Below are positions 1 through 8,465 of a stretch of 64,000 nt of DNA, in pieces. The DNA is from DATFDN01 sp963818885 (GTDB taxonomy: Bacteria; Pseudomonadota; Alphaproteobacteria; Acetobacterales; Acetobacteraceae). Position numbers and translations under genes: made by a program. Location of the stretch: the NCBI GenBank assembly GCA_963818885.1, contig CAWFTP010000001.1:620001-684000 (forward strand), given 5' to 3'. Position 1 is the first letter of the stretch; the number at the start of each line of letters is the position of its first letter. The notes beneath the pieces are model-generated. The model was not told where the DNA came from, searched no databases, and worked only from the letters and a program-made list of their open reading frames with translations.

Positions 1-502
1 GCGTGATCGGAAACTCGAAGCCGACGATGCCGCGCAGCATGCCGGCGACGAAGTCGGCCGGCGCGTCGCTCACTGCCCAGCGCTCGGCGCGGTCGCGCTC
101 GTGGCGCTCGGTCAGCCGGGTCACGATTTCCAGCAAACGGTCGGGATCGTGGAAGAAGCGGATCGGCCCGTAGGCGTGGATCGCGACATAGTTCCAGGTC
201 GGCACGACCTTGCCCGTCTGGCGCTTGGTCTCGTACCAGCCGGGCGTCACGTACGCGTCCGGTCCGTGGAAGATCGCCAGCGCCTCCACATCGGCAACGC
301 TGCGGCTCGCTTGCGGGTTCGGGCTCGCGAGGTGTCCCACCAACGTCCCGTACGGCGCAGGCTCGGGGTCGAGCAGCAGCGGCGCATGGCTCGCGATCAG
401 CCCTTCATCGGTCATCGTGACCAGCGTGGCGAGGCCGGACTCGCGGATCGCCGCGTGCAAGACCTCGATCCGCTCCTCCTTGAACGCGGGAGGCATATAC
501 AT
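1..502 (-). CDS. FMN-binding negative transcriptional regulator, PaiB type (3' end outside window)
   Basis: The minus-strand frame opens with MYMPPAFKEER at 502 and stays open to the window edge, giving 167 residues without a stop. It carries features of the PaiB-like FMN-binding split-barrel family: the MYMPPxF start, an APLLLD stretch near residue 41, and a TWNYVAIHAYG segment near residue 113 that contributes to the flavin site in relatives. PaiB was first described as a repressor of sporulation and protease genes in Bacillus; in proteobacteria the family is usually annotated as a putative regulator and its true role is uncertain. The next gene on the same strand (start 1318) ends 9 bases upstream, so the two are probably co-transcribed. 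The C-terminus is missing only because the window begins here. Confidence 0.85.
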   Translation of the reverse strand, partial: MYMPPAFKEERIEVLHAAIRESGLATLVTMTDEGLIASHAPLLLDPEPAPYGTLVGHLASPNPQASRSVADVEALAIFHGPDAYVTPGWYETKRQTGKVVPTWNYVAIHAYGPIRFFHDPDRLLEIVTRLTERHERDRAERWAVSDAPADFVAGMLRGIVGFEFPIT

Positions 503-511
503 GGGTGATTC

Positions 512-1318
512 CTATCGCAGCATGTCGTGCAGCGCCGCATTGAACGCCGCAGCAGCCTCGTATGCCACCCAATGACCGGCCCCGTCGATGGTGCGGAACC
601 GCAGCCTGGGCTGCAATTCGCGCATCAGCTTCTCCCGTGCCCCGATATCCGGCAGACAGGTCGCGTCCCGGCTGCCATAGATCCCGTTTACCTGGCAACA
701 CAGGCCGGCGAGCGCGTCGCGCAGCCAGGTGCCGCGCGAGATCACCGGGCTCTTCAGGCGCGAATAGCGCGTGTTCCAGTCCTGGATCAACAGCGCCAGA
801 TCGTCGATCCTGGCGGGGTCGGCGAACATCAGGCTGGCGAGGTTGAAGCGGTGCGTCGCCACCCGCGCCTCGCCCTCAAGGTGGCGGACCTTCCTCAGCT
901 CCGTCGTTCCGCGCGGCAATCCGAGTCCGCCGGATCCCACGATGGTCACTGAACGCACCCGCCCGCTGTCCTGCACCGCGAGAGGCCCCGAGAGGACGCC
1001 GCCTAAGGAGAAGCCCACGAGGTCATACGCGGTATCCCGCCCGATCACCTCATCCAGGCCCCGCGCGACGAGCGCGGCGAGCGCGGGCGGCGTCTCCGGC
1101 TGCGGCGGCCGGTCCAACTCGCCAAGGCCAGGGAGGTCCGGGCAGATCACACGATGGGCGGCGGCAAATGCATCGATATTGCGCACCCAGTGGCGCCACG
1201 ACCCAGTGCCACCGTGCAGGAACACGAGCGGGCGCTTCGCCTCCCCCGCGCCCCAGGAGTGCCACACCATGCGCCCCGCACCGCACGGCGTCTCGTGGCG
1301 GACGGAGACAGCCTCCAT
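512..1318 (-). CDS. alpha/beta hydrolase
   Basis: This 268-residue protein has the alpha/beta-hydrolase fold signature. An HGGTGSW oxyanion-hole segment lies near residue 35, the nucleophile elbow GFSLGG near residue 101 has Ser as the probable nucleophile, and GAGHW near residue 246 supplies the catalytic His. The family includes esterases, C-C bond hydrolases of ring-cleavage pathways and lactonases, and the sequence alone does not fix the substrate. No signal peptide is visible, so it is expected to be cytoplasmic. It runs divergently from the hydrolase starting at 1447 and precedes the PaiB-like gene by 9 bases on the same strand. The start at 1318 gives a plausible N-terminus; an internal Met at residue 17 is an alternative. 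Confidence 0.8.
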   Translation of the reverse strand: MEAVSVRHETPCGAGRMVWHSWGAGEAKRPLVFLHGGTGSWRHWVRNIDAFAAAHRVICPDLPGLGELDRPPQPETPPALAALVARGLDEVIGRDTAYDLVGFSLGGVLSGPLAVQDSGRVRSVTIVGSGGLGLPRGTTELRKVRHLEGEARVATHRFNLASLMFADPARIDDLALLIQDWNTRYSRLKSPVISRGTWLRDALAGLCCQVNGIYGSRDATCLPDIGAREKLMRELQPRLRFRTIDGAGHWVAYEAAAAFNAALHDMLR

Positions 1319-1446
1319 CCGGTCCAGAATGGCCTGCGGATCGGGAATGGGAACCCTCCTGTTCGCGTCGCGCGCGACGTGCTTTGGTACGCCGACCGTA
1401 TGAACCGGTGCGCGGCACCGTCAAGCGAACGGAGCACAACCGAGCC

Positions 1447-3456
1447 ATGATTTCCCGCATCCTGCGTGCCGGCGTGCCGCTGATTGCATTCGGCCTGCCT
1501 GTCACGCCGCACGCCGACGCGCGCATCACGCGCATCGAGATCACTGCTCAGTCTCCCGCGTTCGGCGGCACCTCATTCGGCGATGTCGGGCAGTACGAGA
1601 AGCTGACCGGACGCATCTACGGAGAAGTCGACCCAACGGAGGCGCCGGACTCCACCATCACCGACATTGCGCTCGCGCCCAAAAACGCGCGCGACATGGT
1701 CGAATATTCGGCGAACATCATGATCTTCCGCCCGGTCGATCCTGCGAAGGGCAACCACAAGCTGCTCATGGGGATCAACAACCGGGGCGGCATTCTTGCC
1801 TTCGGCCTCCTCAACGACGCCAAGCGCGTGAACGATCCGACCACTGCCGAGGATGCCGGCAACGGCTTCATGATGCGCCAGGGCTACAGCATCGCGTTCA
1901 GCGGCTGGGACCCGGTCTCCGCCGTCACGCTCGGCGCAGGCGGCGGACCATTCCTGCTCGACGTGCCGATCGCACACAATCCGGATGGCTCGGCGATCGT
2001 GGGCCCCAGCCTCGAGGAATTCGTCATCGACGAACCGGGCATCGCCACGCGCGCGCTCAGCTATCCCGCCGCCACGCCTGACACGTCGAAGGCGCTGCTG
2101 ACAGTACGCGCGCAAGTGATGGACAAGCCGGAGCCGATCCCCGCGACTGGCTGGCGCTACGAGCCCGGCGGCAAGGCGATCCGCCTGCTGCCCGACGACA
2201 CAACATTCACCCCAGGCCGCCTGTACGAGCTGGTCTATCCCGCCACGGACCCGAAGGTCGCGGGCCTCGGCTACGCCTCGGTGCGTGACTTCGCGGCGTT
2301 CCTCCATCGCGCGAGCGGCGACGGCGCGGGCCATCCCAATCCGCTGGCTGGAAGGGTGGAGGATGTCTACTCCACTTGCGTCTCCCAGCCCTGCCGCTTC
2401 ATGCGCGATTTCGTGGCGCTCGGCTTCAACGCCACGCCGGGCGGCAAGGCGTTCGACGGCGTGCTGAACTGGATCGGCGGCGGCAGCGGGCTCTACCTGA
2501 ACTACCGGTTCGCGGAGCCTTTCCGCACCCAGCGCGAGCATATCGCCCGCTGGTATCCGGAATTCGCCTTCCCGTTCGCCTATCAGACGACCACGGACAC
2601 GATCACCGGCAAGACCGACGGACGGCTGCGGCTTTGCACGGAGAGTGACACCTGCCCGAAGATAATCGACGTGAACTCGGACAACGAATACTGGTCCAAG
2701 GACGGCGCGCTGCTGCACACCGATACCGAGGGCAACGACCTGGCCGACATCCCGACCGTGCGCGAATACCTGATGGCGAGCCTGCCGCATGGACCAGGCG
2801 ACGGTCCGGGTATCTGCCAGCAGGCACGCAATCCCCTCGTCGCCAACCCGGTGATGCGCGCGCTGCTGGTCGACCTCGACAAATGGGTGACCTCGGGCGC
2901 GGCGCCGCCGCCCAACCGCCTGCCCCGTCGCGCCAACGGCACGCTGGTCGATCCGTCGCAGCAGGACACCGGCTTCCCGAAGATTCCCGGCGTGCACTAC
3001 AACGCCCGGCTGCACACCGGCGACGTGTTCGATTTCGGCCCCGATGAGGCACGCGGCATCACCACGCAATGGCCGCCGATCCTGCTCGGCTCGCCATACC
3101 CGGTCGCGGTGCCGAAAGGCGACGCGGACGGCAATACGATCGCCGGCATCCGCCTGCCCGACATCGCGGTGCCGATCGCGACCTACACCGGCTGGAACCT
3201 GCGCAAGAACCCACCTCAGGAAGGGTGCGACCATTACGGCATGGTCCTGCCCTTCGCTGCGACGAAGGCCGAGCGCCTGGCGAACGGCGACCCGCGCCTC
3301 TCCTTGCAGGAGCGCTATCCCGACCATGCGAGCTATGTCGCATCGGTCAGCGCCGCCGCCAACGCACTGCGGCAGGACGGACTCCTGCTGCAAGAGGACG
3401 TCGATCGCATGGTGCAGGCGGCGCAGACGCGAGACATCCCGCCCGCCGCTCGATGA
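1447..3456 (+). CDS. secreted alpha/beta hydrolase domain-containing protein (Abhydrolase_10-like)
   Basis: The ATG at 1447 was chosen because it begins a typical signal peptide (MISRILRAGVPLIAFGLPVT, then an Ala-rich cleavage region). The open frame extends further upstream but that part reads as antisense of the neighbouring gene. The mature protein of roughly 645 residues resembles the large alpha/beta hydrolase family of alphaproteobacteria that begins with RITRIEI and has the block RFMRDFVALGFN. In relatives the nucleophile elbow reads GVSQSGR; here it reads CVSQPCR, so the Ser and Gln are kept but both flanking Gly are Cys. The substrate is unknown. The stop overlaps the start of the metallophosphoesterase (ATGA), which suggests translational coupling. 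Confidence 0.75.
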   Translation: MISRILRAGVPLIAFGLPVTPHADARITRIEITAQSPAFGGTSFGDVGQYEKLTGRIYGEVDPTEAPDSTITDIALAPKNARDMVEYSANIMIFRPVDPAKGNHKLLMGINNRGGILAFGLLNDAKRVNDPTTAEDAGNGFMMRQGYSIAFSGWDPVSAVTLGAGGGPFLLDVPIAHNPDGSAIVGPSLEEFVIDEPGIATRALSYPAATPDTSKALLTVRAQVMDKPEPIPATGWRYEPGGKAIRLLPDDTTFTPGRLYELVYPATDPKVAGLGYASVRDFAAFLHRASGDGAGHPNPLAGRVEDVYSTCVSQPCRFMRDFVALGFNATPGGKAFDGVLNWIGGGSGLYLNYRFAEPFRTQREHIARWYPEFAFPFAYQTTTDTITGKTDGRLRLCTESDTCPKIIDVNSDNEYWSKDGALLHTDTEGNDLADIPTVREYLMASLPHGPGDGPGICQQARNPLVANPVMRALLVDLDKWVTSGAAPPPNRLPRRANGTLVDPSQQDTGFPKIPGVHYNARLHTGDVFDFGPDEARGITTQWPPILLGSPYPVAVPKGDADGNTIAGIRLPDIAVPIATYTGWNLRKNPPQEGCDHYGMVLPFAATKAERLANGDPRLSLQERYPDHASYVASVSAAANALRQDGLLLQEDVDRMVQAAQTRDIPPAAR

Positions 3457-4226
3457 GCGTCGTCTTCATCGGCGACATCCACCAGCAATGGGAACTGGTG
3501 GTAGCCGGGCTCGACTCGCTCGATAGGCTGCCGACCCATGCCGTGCTGCTTGGCGACATGCAGTGCGAGCGCAGCCTCGACGAACTTGCCGCGCCGCTGC
3601 TCACGCGCGGCGTCGTGGTGTGCTGGATCTTCGGCAACCACGACAATGACGGCGGGCCACCCATGTGGGCGAATCTCGCCGACCCCGCGCGCAATCCCCG
3701 CACCGCGTCGGGCGCGCTGCACGGGCGCGTCGTCGAGATTGGCGGCCTCCGCATCGCCGGCCTTGGCGGCACGTTCCGGCCGCGGGTCTGGGAGCCGCCC
3801 GAGGCGCCGCGCCTCTTCGCCCGCGAGCAGCTTCCCGCCGATCTCGCCGGCATGGCCGGACACTGGCCCGCGAGCCATCGTGCCGCCCTCGTCCACTCGC
3901 TCGGCGTCGCCGCGATCTGGCCGGAGGATGTAGAGCGCCTGTCCGCCCGGCGCGCCGACATCCTCGTCTCCCACGAGGCACCCGCGAGCCATCCCGCGGG
4001 CAAGGCGGTGATCGGCGATCTCGCGCGCAAGATGGGGGCGCGGCTCATCGTCCACGGCCATCATCACGTGAACTACCGCGCCGCGGCGCCGGATGGCCTG
4101 ACCGTGCTGGGGGTAGCGTCGGCGTGGGGAGTTCTCCAGGATGGCACCGTGCTGTGGCCGGGAGAACGGCCGCGTCCGATGGGCCGGCTCGGCGCCGGCT
4201 GGCGGTTGGACGACAAGGCCGCCTAG
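3453..4226 (+). CDS. metallophosphoesterase
   Basis: This 257-residue protein shows the calcineurin-like metallophosphatase metal-binding motifs in order: GDIH near residue 7, GDM near residue 34, GNHD near residue 59, SHEA near residue 172 and HGHHH near residue 196. These supply the Asp, Asn and His ligands of a dinuclear metal centre that hydrolyses phosphoester bonds. The natural substrate cannot be read from the sequence. There is no signal peptide, so it is expected in the cytoplasm. The start ATG at 3453 overlaps the stop of the upstream hydrolase by four bases. It is the last gene of that short operon; about 100 bases follow before the MmgE/PrpD frame. Confidence 0.85.
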   Translation: MSVVFIGDIHQQWELVVAGLDSLDRLPTHAVLLGDMQCERSLDELAAPLLTRGVVVCWIFGNHDNDGGPPMWANLADPARNPRTASGALHGRVVEIGGLRIAGLGGTFRPRVWEPPEAPRLFAREQLPADLAGMAGHWPASHRAALVHSLGVAAIWPEDVERLSARRADILVSHEAPASHPAGKAVIGDLARKMGARLIVHGHHHVNYRAAAPDGLTVLGVASAWGVLQDGTVLWPGERPRPMGRLGAGWRLDDKAA

Positions 4227-4325
4227 GGAGGATCGTGATTAAGTCATTCGCAACAAACCGCCGGTCAGACGCGCGCGCTTGGCACCTTCGTCGCAGGACT
4301 TAGCTGCGATGCGCTTCCCGCCCGC

Positions 4326-5651
4326 GTGGCGGCCCAGGCCGCTGACATCATCCTCGATACGCTCGGCTGCGGCATGGCGGCCTGGACCGAGGATCCGGAG
4401 AAGGCCGCCATCGCCGCGAAGCTTGCCGCCGGCTTCAAGGCCGCGCCGGTGGCGACCATCTGGGGCTCGAGCGTGCGCACCGATGCGGGCCTCGCCGCGC
4501 TGGCGAACGGCATTCTCGCCAACGCGGCCGACTACGACGACACCCACAAGCGGGCGCTGTTGCACACCGGGTCGGTCATCGTCCCGGTCGTGCTCGCATT
4601 GGCCGAAGAGCGGGGGCTGACGGGAAAACAGATGCTGGCGGCGATCGTCGCCGGATACGAGGTCGCGGTGCGGGTCGGCATGACGGTGATGCCCAGCCAC
4701 TACCGCTTCTGGCACTCGACCGCGACCAACGGCACGTTCGGCGCGGCGGCGAGCGCCGCCTCCACCCTCGGGCTGAATGCGGAACAGGCGTGCTTCGCGC
4801 TCGGTTTCGCCGGAACCCAGGCGGCCGGCCTCAACACGTTCTTCAGCTACGGCGACTTCACCAAGAGCCTGCACCCGGGCAAGGCAGCGCTGAACGGCAT
4901 TATCGCCGCGCGGCTCGCGGCACTCGGTGCGACCAGCCCGCCCACCATGATCGAGCACGAAAAGGGGTACGCGCACGCCTACTCGGAGACTCCGGACCTT
5001 GAGGCGTCCACACGCGGCCTCGGCACCGAGTGGGAGATCCTGCGAAACGGCTTCAAGTGGTTCCCTTCGATACTGGCGAGCCACGCGCCGATCCAGGCGA
5101 CACTTGAAATCGTCACGAAGCACAACATCGCGCCCGAGCAGATCGACGCGATCACCAACGAGACCTACGCGACGGTGAAATCGCATTTCAGCAACAAGGT
5201 CGTCGAAACGCCGATGGGCGCCCGGGTGTCGGTGCCCTATTGCGTGGCGGTCGCGGCGATCGACCGGACGGTGGGACAGGCGCAGTTCGCCCCTGGGCGG
5301 GTCCGCGATCCGGTTGTGCAGGCGCTTCTGGCGCGAACAGAGACGATCGTCGATCCCGAGCTGACGGCGCTCTATCCCGACAAGTTTCCGGCCCGGCTGA
5401 CCATGCACCTGAAGGACGGGCGGCGCTTGAGCGCGACACGTTACTTCCCGAAGGGCGATCCGCAGGAGCCGCTGACGCCGGCGGAAATCGAGGCCAAGTT
5501 CCTCGCCAACGCCACGGGGCGGCTCGGCGAGGCAACGGCGAGGGAGATCGTGCGGCTGGTTCGCGGGCTGGAAGGTGAGAAGGACATCTCGCGGCTATTC
5601 GTTGTCATTGCGAGGAGCGCAGCGACGAAGCAATCTCCGGCCCTTGTGTAG
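4326..5651 (+). CDS. MmgE/PrpD family protein
   Basis: The product belongs to the MmgE/PrpD fold (2-methylcitrate dehydratase and related hydratases or decarboxylases such as cis-aconitate decarboxylase). Family blocks include DTLGCGMAAW near the N-terminus, ANAADYDDTH near residue 73, SHYRFWHSTATNGTFGAA near residue 123 and FKWFPSILASH near residue 242. The GTG at 4326 is the first usable start, but homology-like sequence (TRALGTFVAGLSCDALPAR) continues in frame upstream to about 4267, where no ATG, GTG or TTG is available after the stop at 4236. The true start may therefore be damaged or unusual. The last 16 or so residues are encoded by an intergenic palindromic repeat, so the natural C-terminus was probably shorter. 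It precedes the ABC transporter operon and may act on the imported compound. Confidence 0.75.
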   Translation: MAAQAADIILDTLGCGMAAWTEDPEKAAIAAKLAAGFKAAPVATIWGSSVRTDAGLAALANGILANAADYDDTHKRALLHTGSVIVPVVLALAEERGLTGKQMLAAIVAGYEVAVRVGMTVMPSHYRFWHSTATNGTFGAAASAASTLGLNAEQACFALGFAGTQAAGLNTFFSYGDFTKSLHPGKAALNGIIAARLAALGATSPPTMIEHEKGYAHAYSETPDLEASTRGLGTEWEILRNGFKWFPSILASHAPIQATLEIVTKHNIAPEQIDAITNETYATVKSHFSNKVVETPMGARVSVPYCVAVAAIDRTVGQAQFAPGRVRDPVVQALLARTETIVDPELTALYPDKFPARLTMHLKDGRRLSATRYFPKGDPQEPLTPAEIEAKFLANATGRLGEATAREIVRLVRGLEGEKDISRLFVVIARSAATKQSPALV

Positions 5652-5679
5652 GAGATTGCTTCGCTTCGCTCGCAATGAC
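5604..5679. repeat. palindromic intergenic repeat (GTCATTGCGAG type)
   Basis: An imperfect inverted repeat: the left arm begins GTCATTGCGAGGAGCGCAGC and the right arm ends GCTCGCAATGAC, with GCAATCTCC and GGAGATTGC meeting around a short loop. Elements of this type are scattered between genes in many proteobacteria. It encodes the last residues (VVIARSAATKQS) and the stop of the MmgE/PrpD frame. Confidence 0.8.
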
Positions 5680-5749
5680 ACCGCTGACGACGGAGGCATG
5701 GCATTGAGCCGTTGATATTGAAGGCCCCGTCTTCGTACAGGGAGAAGCA

Positions 5750-6691
5750 GTGAGCGACGTCCTGATCGAGAACGTCATGAACGCGGTGGCGGCTGGCCTC
5801 ATCATCGGCTGCCTCTACGGCCTGATGTGCGTCGGCCTGGGTCTGATCTTCGGCATCATGAAGATCGTCAACTTCGCCCAGGGTGAGCTGCTGATGCTCG
5901 GCATGTTCGTGAGCCTTGGCGTCGTCGGTCTGCTGGGCGGCCTTGGCATCGCCGCGCCCTTCGTCGCCGCGCTGATCGCCGGTCCCGTGCTGTTCATCGG
6001 CGGCGCACTCCTGCACCGGTTCCTGATCGCACGCGTCTCGGGACTGCGCACCCAAGGAAGCCTCGATGACGGCCATTTCGGGCAGCTCATCGTGACTCTC
6101 GGCATCTCGCTCGTGCTGCAGAACGGGGGCGAGATCGCTTTCGGCTCGACGCCGCGCACGGTGCTCACGCCGCTCGCCTCGCGTGCCTTCATGATCGGCC
6201 CGGTGGTGGGCGATGCGACGCTGTTCCTCAACAAGGCCCGGCTCGTCGCCTGTGCCGTTTCGGTGCTGGTCGCTGCCGGGCTCTATCTCCTGATGGAGCG
6301 CACCCAACTCGGCCGGTCGCTGCGCGCCGCGGCGGACAACCCGACGGCGGCGACCTACGTGGGCGTCGATGTCGACCGGGCCTATCGCATCGCCTTCGGC
6401 CTCGGGGCGGCGATCACCGCGATCGCCGGCGGGCTGATGGCGACCTATCTGTCGTTCACCCCGTTCGTCGGCCTCGACTACGTCATCATCATGTATTCGG
6501 GCGTCGTGCTGGGCGGGATGGGCAGCATCCTCGGCGCCTTCTGGGGCGGGCTCACCATCGGCTTCGTGCAGCAGGTCTCCGCCCTCGTGCTGCCGCCGCA
6601 ATTGCAGAACGCGGCGATCTTCGTGGTCTTCCTGCTGATCGTCACCTTGCGTCCGCAGGGCTTCTTCGGCCGTTCGGCGGAGCGGGCGTGA
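5750..6691 (+). CDS. livH: branched-chain-type ABC transporter permease (LivH-like)
   Basis: This is an integral membrane permease of 313 residues in the LivH/HAAT family. It has about eight hydrophobic segments and the family block LGLIFGIMKIVNFAQGELLM near residue 27, followed by GVDVDRAYRIAFGLGA near residue 204 and LGGMGSILGAFWGG near residue 250. It forms half of the membrane channel with the LivM domain encoded downstream. The GTG at 5750 follows a GGGAGAAG ribosome binding site; an in-frame ATG lies 27 bases later. It opens a tightly packed operon (livH, livM-livG fusion, livF, binding protein). In this family the substrate may be amino acids, urea, or aromatic and dicarboxylic acids; the catabolic neighbours favour an organic acid. 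Confidence 0.9.
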   Translation: MSDVLIENVMNAVAAGLIIGCLYGLMCVGLGLIFGIMKIVNFAQGELLMLGMFVSLGVVGLLGGLGIAAPFVAALIAGPVLFIGGALLHRFLIARVSGLRTQGSLDDGHFGQLIVTLGISLVLQNGGEIAFGSTPRTVLTPLASRAFMIGPVVGDATLFLNKARLVACAVSVLVAAGLYLLMERTQLGRSLRAAADNPTAATYVGVDVDRAYRIAFGLGAAITAIAGGLMATYLSFTPFVGLDYVIIMYSGVVLGGMGSILGAFWGGLTIGFVQQVSALVLPPQLQNAAIFVVFLLIVTLRPQGFFGRSAERA

Positions 6692-6692
6692 C

Positions 6693-8465
6693 ATGAGGGA
6701 CGGCGCCCGAGCGCGCCTCAGACGGGACGGTATCGCGCTCGCGGTGCTCGCGGTGGCATGGCTCGTGCTCGCCGCGTTCGTGCACAACAGCTACTACCAG
6801 CTGATGCTCACCCTGGTCCCGATCTGGGCGGTGATGGGCCTCGGCTGGAACCTGATCTCGGGCTACTCGGGTCTGGTGTCGTTCGGCCACGCGGCGTTCT
6901 TCGGCGCCGGCGCCTACGCGGTGACGCTCGCTCTGGTGTACTGGAACCTCACGCCCTGGCTTGGCATTCCGTTTGCCATGCTGGTCGGTGCGCTGACCGC
7001 GGTGTTGATCGGGATGCCGACCTTCCGGCTACGCGGGCACTATTTCGCGCTGGCGATGCTCGCCTATCCGCTGGCGATCCTCTACGTCCTCGAATACATG
7101 GGCTTCCAGGAGGTTCCGCTGCCGATGCACCGGAACGCGCCGGCGGCATTCCTGCAATTCACCGACCCCCGCCTTTTTACCGTGGTTGCCGTCTTTCTTC
7201 TGCTGGCAGCGCTGATCGCATCGATGCTGGTGGAGAACACCCGCTTCGGCCTCGCGCTGATGGCGATCCGCCAGAACGAGCTCGCCGCCGAGGCCGCCGG
7301 CATCAACACCTGGCGCTGGAAGATGCTCGGGCTGATGGCAAGCGGCACGATGGCCGCCGCGGCGGGCGGGCTCTATGCCTGCGTGCTGCTGATCGTGACG
7401 CCGGATTCGGTGTTCGGTGTCCTGGTCTCGGCGCAGGCGCTGATCGTCGCCCTGTTCGGCGGTGTCGCGACGTTCTGGGGTCCGGTGATCGGCGCCGCCG
7501 TGCTGATCCCGCTGGCGGAGACGCTGAACGCGCATCTTGGCAACATTCTCCCCGGCATCCAAGGGGTCGTCTACGGCGCCGCGATCATCGCGATCATGCT
7601 GATCGCGCCGGAAGGGGTGTTCTGGGCGGTACGGGACCGCTTCTTTCGCCGCGCCGAGCCCGCACCTCCGCGCCGCGCCACCGCCGTCCCGGTCGCGGCG
7701 CGGCATCCGCCGACGTCTGTGCAGGCGGGCACATCGCTGCTCGACGTGCGCGACGTATCGCGCAACTTCGGCGGCTTGCGCGCGGTGGACGGCGTCACCT
7801 TCACCGTGGAGCACGGCGAGATCCTCGGCATCATCGGCCCGAACGGCGCCGGCAAGACGACGCTGTTCAACCTGCTTAACGGCGTGCTGCGCCCCGGGTC
7901 GGGAGAGGCGCGCCTTGCCGGCACAAGCCTGTTCGGACGCAAGGTGCACCAGGTCTGCCGCCTCGGGGTGGGGCGAACGTTCCAGGTTGTGCGCAGCTTT
8001 CCGCGCCTGCCGTTGCTCGACAACGTGGCGGTCGGCGCCTACGGCGTCGAGCTTTCCGATGCCGAGGCGCTGAACGCGGCGCAGGCGGCGCTCGGCACGG
8101 TCGGCCTGCTGCATCTCGCCTATCGGGAGGCAGGGCGCCTGACCAACAAGGAGCTCCGCCTGATGGAGCTTGCGCGCGCCCTGGCCGGCTCGCCGCGCCT
8201 CCTGTTGCTCGATGAGACGCTTGCCGGGCTCGGTCACGAGGAATGCGACGAGGTTCTCGCGTTGCTGCAGCGGCTGCGCGCCGAAGGCACGAGCATCGCC
8301 ATCATCGAGCACACGATGCACGCGATGCTTCGCCTGGCTGACCGCTTCCTCGTGCTCGACCACGGCCGGGTGCTATGCATCGGCAAACCGGCCGATGTCG
8401 TCGAGGACCCGGCCGTGATCGAGGCCTATCTCGGCCGCAAATGGCTGGCGCGGGTCAATGCTTGA
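6693..8465 (+). CDS. fused LivM permease / LivG ATPase of a branched-chain-type ABC transporter
   Basis: A 590-residue fusion. Residues 1-325 form a LivM-type permease with multiple membrane segments and the blocks GLGWNLISGYSGLVSFGHAA near residue 49 and FRLRGHYFALAML near 111. After a Pro/Ala-rich linker, residues 348-590 form a LivG-type ATPase with Walker A GPNGAGKTT near residue 385, the Q-loop region GRTFQVVRSFPRLPLLDNV near 427, and Walker B RLLLLDETLAGL near 503. The ABC signature is degenerate: LTNKELRLMELARAL stands where LSxGExRxLE is usual. Fused LivM-LivG proteins are known in this transporter family. The gene starts 1 base after livH and overlaps livF by 8 bases. Confidence 0.9.
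   Translation: MRDGARARLRRDGIALAVLAVAWLVLAAFVHNSYYQLMLTLVPIWAVMGLGWNLISGYSGLVSFGHAAFFGAGAYAVTLALVYWNLTPWLGIPFAMLVGALTAVLIGMPTFRLRGHYFALAMLAYPLAILYVLEYMGFQEVPLPMHRNAPAAFLQFTDPRLFTVVAVFLLLAALIASMLVENTRFGLALMAIRQNELAAEAAGINTWRWKMLGLMASGTMAAAAGGLYACVLLIVTPDSVFGVLVSAQALIVALFGGVATFWGPVIGAAVLIPLAETLNAHLGNILPGIQGVVYGAAIIAIMLIAPEGVFWAVRDRFFRRAEPAPPRRATAVPVAARHPPTSVQAGTSLLDVRDVSRNFGGLRAVDGVTFTVEHGEILGIIGPNGAGKTTLFNLLNGVLRPGSGEARLAGTSLFGRKVHQVCRLGVGRTFQVVRSFPRLPLLDNVAVGAYGVELSDAEALNAAQAALGTVGLLHLAYREAGRLTNKELRLMELARALAGSPRLLLLDETLAGLGHEECDEVLALLQRLRAEGTSIAIIEHTMHAMLRLADRFLVLDHGRVLCIGKPADVVEDPAVIEAYLGRKWLARVNA

Noticed and set aside
1573..3393. Minus-strand open frame of 606 codons
   Set aside because: Antisense shadow of the secreted alpha/beta hydrolase gene.
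5441..6787. Minus-strand open frame of 448 codons
   Set aside because: Antisense to livH and to the repeat; low-complexity, highly charged translation.
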